Origin: Chryseobacterium taichungense
GTDB lineage: Bacteria > Bacteroidota > Bacteroidia > Flavobacteriales > Weeksellaceae
Assembly (NCBI RefSeq): GCF_900109935.1
Contig: NZ_FOBV01000009.1
Location: 1-64,000 of the forward strand
DNA: 64,000 bases
Reading direction: 5' to 3'
The position numbers and the translations under genes were made by a program. Positions 60,293-64,000 of the stretch are shown piece by piece (the stretch's first letter is position 1; each line of letters begins with the position of its first letter). The notes under the pieces are model-generated. The model was given only the letters and a program-made list of their open reading frames with translations, was not told the DNA's origin and searched no databases.

Positions 60293-62875
60293 ATGAATAA
60301 TCAATTAAGTAATATATCAACCCAATACAGAAAATTCAGTAAAGGACAATATATAGAATATACCCAGTTCAATGAATTTCTGGATTTCTTTGAAGACCAG
60401 GACCGCTTGTCCAGGGTGATGCTTCAGGGAGTCGGTATTGTGTGTGGCTTAAAACCCAGTCTCACTTATACCAACAGGATCCTGAGCAGTATACAGCTTT
60501 CTCAGGGAGTAGCGGTAACAACCGACGGTGATTTGCTGACCTTAAATAACACCAATAAGGTAAGCGAAGACCTGTATGTAAGTGATCTGAAAACCATTGA
60601 TCTGGAAAGCAAAAGCTATACACATTTTAAAGCGTATGACAACTTCAAAGTAGAATATCCTGCCTTCTATCAGGGTAGGGAGCAAATTGAACTCTGGGAA
60701 CTGGCGACAGCACAAGAAGCAGGTTCCGGTTTTCAGCCGATTGCTAATCTTACGGATTTAGAGGATAAATATCTCTTGCTGTATCTGGAAAGCTACGAAA
60801 AAGAAGTAAAGCCCTGCCGGGGAGTCGATTGTGATAATCATGGCATTCAGCAAATCCGGAATCTCAAAGTTTTAGTCACTACTTCAGATGGAATCACAAA
60901 TATTCTTGGGAGAGACCATATTCAGCCGCACCCTTTATTCATAGATGATGTCTTGAAGTACGGAAAGCAGGAACGGGTAATTGTGGAACGACTTATAGAA
61001 GGGCAGGGTATTGATACGCATTTTTCGTCTTCTGATGTAAAAGAGCTGTATTCCGCTGTGTTAGAGAATAATGAATATGGTAGAGTTATTTTTGATAAAA
61101 TCAATGCAATTGCCCAATTAATCGGACATACAACTGTTTACTATGATGGGTTTAAAAGCACATTAGAAAGCTTTCTTACTCAAAAAGCGGGTTTTCAGTA
61201 TGCTTATGATGTCGTGAAAGATTTGGCAGATACGTATTGTGAAATTATAAAACTACTACCTAAAGCATTTACGGTAAATCTTCCCGGTCTGGATTCTTTT
61301 CCTAAACATATCATGCTTGGGAAGCTTATTACAGATAGCCAACTGGACTTTTCAAGACATCGGTTTTATAATTCATCCGTTTTAGATGATGAAAAATCGA
61401 CACAGAAAGTAAGATTGCTGATGAGTCGTTTTGTACAGCAGGTACAGAACTTTCAAAATTTTAACGTGATAGATAACGGAAATGCACAAATTAAAATTAT
61501 ACCGTCTCAAAAACTAAATCCGTTAAGTCGTAAAGCAATTCCTTTTTATTATTTAGTTAATGATGAATTTCTGAAAGCCTGGAATTTTGATAAAACCAGC
61601 AATCGGTCATTCAGGGATAATTTAGGATATAACAATTGGCTGTCACCGGATGCGCACATCAAAGAACCTTTGCAGTTTAATATTGATAACAATTCATTTT
61701 ATACTATAGAAGGGCATCAGGGGATGGATTACCAGAAGGCTTTTCAGCAGATCAATCAAATCAAGGATCAGCAGCAGCTTGCATTTGATGTAATGGTTTT
61801 GTCATTAGAAGATTTGGTTGATAATAAGGATATGTTTAAAGCTTATTTTAACGAATATGTAGAAAAACATCCTGGTTTGGAGCATAAACGCGGAGTGGAA
61901 CGTGGAGGTACATTTATCATTGTCTACGAATCATCGGAAGATCCGACAGTTTTTGCAGACTTCTCACTTCCCTATATCTGCTGTACTCCAAAAGTTAAAA
62001 TCGGACTAAGCCTGCCGAGTTCAGTTATTTGCGCTGGCGCGGATCGTATACCTTTCACCGTAATTCCAGTAAATGGAGTGGTGAAAGCCAGCGTTACTTC
62101 AGCTTCAAATGGAGTAGAGCTCGACAATGGAAAATATTTCTTTAATCCGAAATTAGTAAGCTCCGATCTATATGGTCAGGCTATTGGATTTACAGTAAAC
62201 GGAAAACCAACTAATTGCAGTATCAAGGTTAATGCAGTGCCAAAAGTAAACATTGCTGTTACTTCTGTAGTCTATGCAGATGGTGATCCTACCACCGCAA
62301 CGGTAGAATTTAATGTTTCCGGACAGAATTTTACAGACTATACGTACAGCTGGGATTTCTGGAATAATGGAGGCTGGGTTACACTGAATCCAAATTCAAG
62401 AGGATTTGTAAGTTATACTTTCCACAATTTAAATCCGAAAATAATTCCGACAATAAAAGTCAGAGTAAGCAATAACGGATGTACTCAGGAAATACCATTC
62501 ACAAACTGGTATAATGCTCCTTCTGCTCCTACCGTTACGTTTGATAATATTAATTTTTCAGATGGAATAAACTGCTGCGAAGGAAAAACGCCTGTGATTA
62601 AAGCAGAAGCTACAGGTCCTGGAAGTGTCTATTTAAGAGATGGGTCCTTTGTGGTTCAAGGGCAGGGTGATGGACCTTCACCTTCATCGCTTTTGTATTC
62701 ATGGGAGAAAATCCAGGGTCCGACAGCAACTCTTTCCGGAGTCAATACTCCTGAGCTGGAGGTTAAAGACCTGGTTGCTGAAGAGTATGTGTTCCAGCTT
62801 ACAGTTGTGGATGTTGACAGCGGTTTATTTGCTAAATCTGCACAAGTAGTCGTAAATGTAATCAATGAAGACTAA
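60293..62875 (+). CDS. large eCIS accessory protein with PKD-like domains (paralogue B)
   Basis: 860 residues. It is paralogous to the preceding protein: NISTQYRKFSKGQ, FNEFLDFFEDQDRLSRVMLQ GVGIVCG, VTTDGDLLTL, CRGVDCDNHGIQQIRNLKVL, FPKHIMLGKL, FYTIEGHQGMDYQKAFQQIN, VERGGTFIIVYE and FADFSLPYICC. It lacks the central helical insertion of paralogue A. Two beta-sandwich domains follow, a PKD-like one (VEFNVSGQNFTDYTYSWDFW; SYTFHNLNPK) and a second K319/PKD-like one at the C terminus (LLYSWEKIQGPTATLSGVNT; YVFQLTVVDVDSG). Likely a second surface or baseplate-peripheral component with different binding specificity. Confidence 0.7.
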   Translation: MNNQLSNISTQYRKFSKGQYIEYTQFNEFLDFFEDQDRLSRVMLQGVGIVCGLKPSLTYTNRILSSIQLSQGVAVTTDGDLLTLNNTNKVSEDLYVSDLKTIDLESKSYTHFKAYDNFKVEYPAFYQGREQIELWELATAQEAGSGFQPIANLTDLEDKYLLLYLESYEKEVKPCRGVDCDNHGIQQIRNLKVLVTTSDGITNILGRDHIQPHPLFIDDVLKYGKQERVIVERLIEGQGIDTHFSSSDVKELYSAVLENNEYGRVIFDKINAIAQLIGHTTVYYDGFKSTLESFLTQKAGFQYAYDVVKDLADTYCEIIKLLPKAFTVNLPGLDSFPKHIMLGKLITDSQLDFSRHRFYNSSVLDDEKSTQKVRLLMSRFVQQVQNFQNFNVIDNGNAQIKIIPSQKLNPLSRKAIPFYYLVNDEFLKAWNFDKTSNRSFRDNLGYNNWLSPDAHIKEPLQFNIDNNSFYTIEGHQGMDYQKAFQQINQIKDQQQLAFDVMVLSLEDLVDNKDMFKAYFNEYVEKHPGLEHKRGVERGGTFIIVYESSEDPTVFADFSLPYICCTPKVKIGLSLPSSVICAGADRIPFTVIPVNGVVKASVTSASNGVELDNGKYFFNPKLVSSDLYGQAIGFTVNGKPTNCSIKVNAVPKVNIAVTSVVYADGDPTTATVEFNVSGQNFTDYTYSWDFWNNGGWVTLNPNSRGFVSYTFHNLNPKIIPTIKVRVSNNGCTQEIPFTNWYNAPSAPTVTFDNINFSDGINCCEGKTPVIKAEATGPGSVYLRDGSFVVQGQGDGPSPSSLLYSWEKIQGPTATLSGVNTPELEVKDLVAEEYVFQLTVVDVDSGLFAKSAQVVVNVINED

Positions 62876-62877
62876 TA

Positions 62878-62900
62878 AAGGGATGATCAAATCATCCCTT
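62878..62900. terminator. perfect hairpin between the last two eCIS genes
   Basis: AAGGGATGAT (62878-62887), loop CAA, ATCATCCCTT (62891-62900). No strong T-tract follows, so it may be an attenuator or mRNA-stabilising structure. Confidence 0.5.
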
Positions 62901-62941
62901 ATATAACAACGAATATAAAATAACAACAAAAAAGTAATATA

Positions 62942-63892
62942 ATGGCAACAGCAGCATGCAAAGTTTCATTTAAGATAAAATACACATCTTCTCAGCCGAT
63001 TACACAAGCAACTGCTTACTATAAAATCAAAAATACATCATCGTTTACGAAATATGATCTGCCAACGCTACCGGTAAGTGAGGTTACGCTGGTGGAACTT
63101 CCTGAAATTCTAACGCCGGGTGAATATGATTTAATGGTAGAATTGGGTGTAAATGGAGTTACTAAAACTCAGACAAGTTCTTTTCAGATTGGTAAATGTA
63201 AGCCTTCGTCTTGTGCAGCACCATCTATTAAAAATGTATACCTTGGAGAGAATGATCAGATCGTTATGGATTATTCTGTAGATACTACGAATTTTTATGC
63301 GATACAATACCAAATAGCAACAGACAGCGATTTTAATGACATCGTACAGCTGAAGGTAATCATGGCAAGTGACTACAATCCAACGCAATATATTGAAATG
63401 AACGATGGCACTATTAAAGATAATACGCAACTATACATCAGAGTAAGAAAATACTGTTCATCATCAGATGTTTCAGATTGGTCAGATGTAGAAGGTTTTA
63501 CTTCCGGAACATGGATTAATCAAAAGGTTCTTTATCCTTTTGATGCTTATTGTGTGTCGGATAAATTTAAAGAATTTGATCCTACGGATATCAGAGAATT
63601 CAAGGCAAGTATATGTATTACAGACCGTAATCCATTAATGAAAAAGGTAAAACTTACCACAAGTATTCCACAGGAAGGAAGTTTTATTTATACCAATGGT
63701 TTAACACCTGAAAAACCTGCAAAACCAGGAAGTATAGCAAGCTTTGATGATCCTCAGGGAGGGGTAAGTACCGGATTTGATCAAACTGGAATAAGATGGA
63801 TCAGATTTGAAAATAACCCAGCGCTGATTTACAATGTTAATCCGGCGACCGGGCAAATTACCGGTGTTTCAGGTTATAAGTGTAATTTCTAA
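62942..63892 (+). CDS. eCIS operon-end beta-sandwich protein, unknown function
   Basis: 316 residues, no signal peptide. Two fibronectin-III-like domains can be seen: residues ~5-88 (CKVSFKIKYTSSQPITQATA YYKI ... YDLMVELGVNGVTKTQTSSF) and ~95-190 (APSIKNVYLGENDQIVMDYS ... YIRVRKYCSSSDVSDWSDVE). The C-terminal ~125 residues form another beta-rich domain with paired Cys. The first domain pattern (V-ELPEILTPGEYD) resembles tail-fibre-associated Fn3 modules. As last gene before the operon terminator it is probably a particle surface or adhesion component. Confidence 0.6.
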   Translation: MATAACKVSFKIKYTSSQPITQATAYYKIKNTSSFTKYDLPTLPVSEVTLVELPEILTPGEYDLMVELGVNGVTKTQTSSFQIGKCKPSSCAAPSIKNVYLGENDQIVMDYSVDTTNFYAIQYQIATDSDFNDIVQLKVIMASDYNPTQYIEMNDGTIKDNTQLYIRVRKYCSSSDVSDWSDVEGFTSGTWINQKVLYPFDAYCVSDKFKEFDPTDIREFKASICITDRNPLMKKVKLTTSIPQEGSFIYTNGLTPEKPAKPGSIASFDDPQGGVSTGFDQTGIRWIRFENNPALIYNVNPATGQITGVSGYKCNF

Positions 63893-63913
63893 TTGTGTTT
63901 ATATAAAAGACTG

Positions 63914-63941
63914 ATAAAATCCTCAATTGCGAGGATTTTAT
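63914..63941 (+). terminator. terminator of the eCIS structural operon
   Basis: ATAAAATCCTC (63914-63924) and GAGGATTTTAT (63931-63941) form a perfect 11-bp stem 21 bp after the last stop. The final 59 bp of the window hold no recognisable gene. Confidence 0.8.
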
Positions 63942-64000
63942 TAAGTCGATGATCTTTTAGTTATCTTCTGTTATTCTTACGTCTTGTACTAATGATGTTG

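Noticed and set aside
40285..63892. Prophage or type VI secretion system
   Set aside because: Sheath, tube, VgrG-like, PAAR and baseplate genes are present, but capsid, terminase, portal, integrase and lysis genes are absent, as are the T6SS membrane-complex genes. The DUF4255 cap, CIS_TMP protein and AAA+ ATPase fit an eCIS.
1..64000. tRNA, rRNA or riboswitch genes
   Set aside because: I looked through the intergenic stretches and saw no cloverleaf, rRNA signature or known riboswitch core; short terminator hairpins explain the clear structures.

Overview
The window is a chromosomal segment of a Bacteroidota bacterium, most likely Chryseobacterium or a close Weeksellaceae/Flavobacteriia relative. 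The base composition is AT-rich. Promoters match the TAnnTTTG type where they can be seen, and Shine-Dalgarno sequences are absent. The gene content is typical of the group: a T9SS C-terminal sorting domain, DUF6443 and DUF5977 RHS-type secreted proteins, a SusC/SusD pair and a GldA-like ABC ATPase. Family names come from recognising the translated sequences; no database search was run.

Layout. 1-6882 (minus strand): three secreted proteins, two RHS/YD-type (the first runs off the window) and one T9SS-sorted beta-propeller-like protein whose reading frame contains several copies of short palindromic dispersed repeats. 7694-12069 (plus): a GH29 alpha-L-fucosidase and a GH3 glycosidase with a PA14 insert. 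12201-21629: metabolic and envelope genes, including an NTF2-like protein, a GSDH/PQQ-type sugar dehydrogenase lipoprotein, dihydrolipoyl dehydrogenase, a PH-domain protein, a patatin, GldA and an OmpA/TSP3 porin-like protein, with clear terminators between units. 21690-23908: a scar of IS-like and AraC remnants, then an AraC-type regulator and a TetX-like flavin monooxygenase. 24002-31723: SusD/SusC diverging from two alkaline phosphatases, one fused to a PI-PLC-like phosphodiesterase. This looks like an organophosphate-acquisition locus.

31907-63941 is an extracellular contractile injection system (eCIS, Afp/PVC/MAC-like). A plus-strand operon encodes the cap protein (DUF4255), three sheaths, two almost identical tubes, a third tube-like protein, a 53-aa DUF5908 protein, a LysM hub protein, a VgrG-like spike, a PAAR tip, gp25, baseplate J, an Afp12-like baseplate protein and three large beta-rich accessory proteins, two of them PKD-containing paralogues. 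The diverging minus-strand operon encodes a Cys-rich small protein, the CIS tape-measure-family protein, an AAA+ ATPase and a 972-aa cargo toxin. The two promoters face away from each other across a 471-bp control region holding a 16-bp inverted repeat and a 14-bp palindrome.

The most notable part is the 3' end of the toxin operon. The toxin has its own putative immunity gene. It is followed by two promoterless C-terminal cassettes, each beginning with a copy of the segment that precedes the active toxin tip (212 bp, only 3 differences in the first copy) and each preceded by a terminator hairpin. The second cassette carries a different, ART-like tip and its own candidate immunity gene. The third is degenerate and ends in a large palindrome. 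This is the architecture of a tip-switching polymorphic toxin, here attached to an eCIS. The immunity genes suggest that this particle, or at least its cargo, acts against bacteria.
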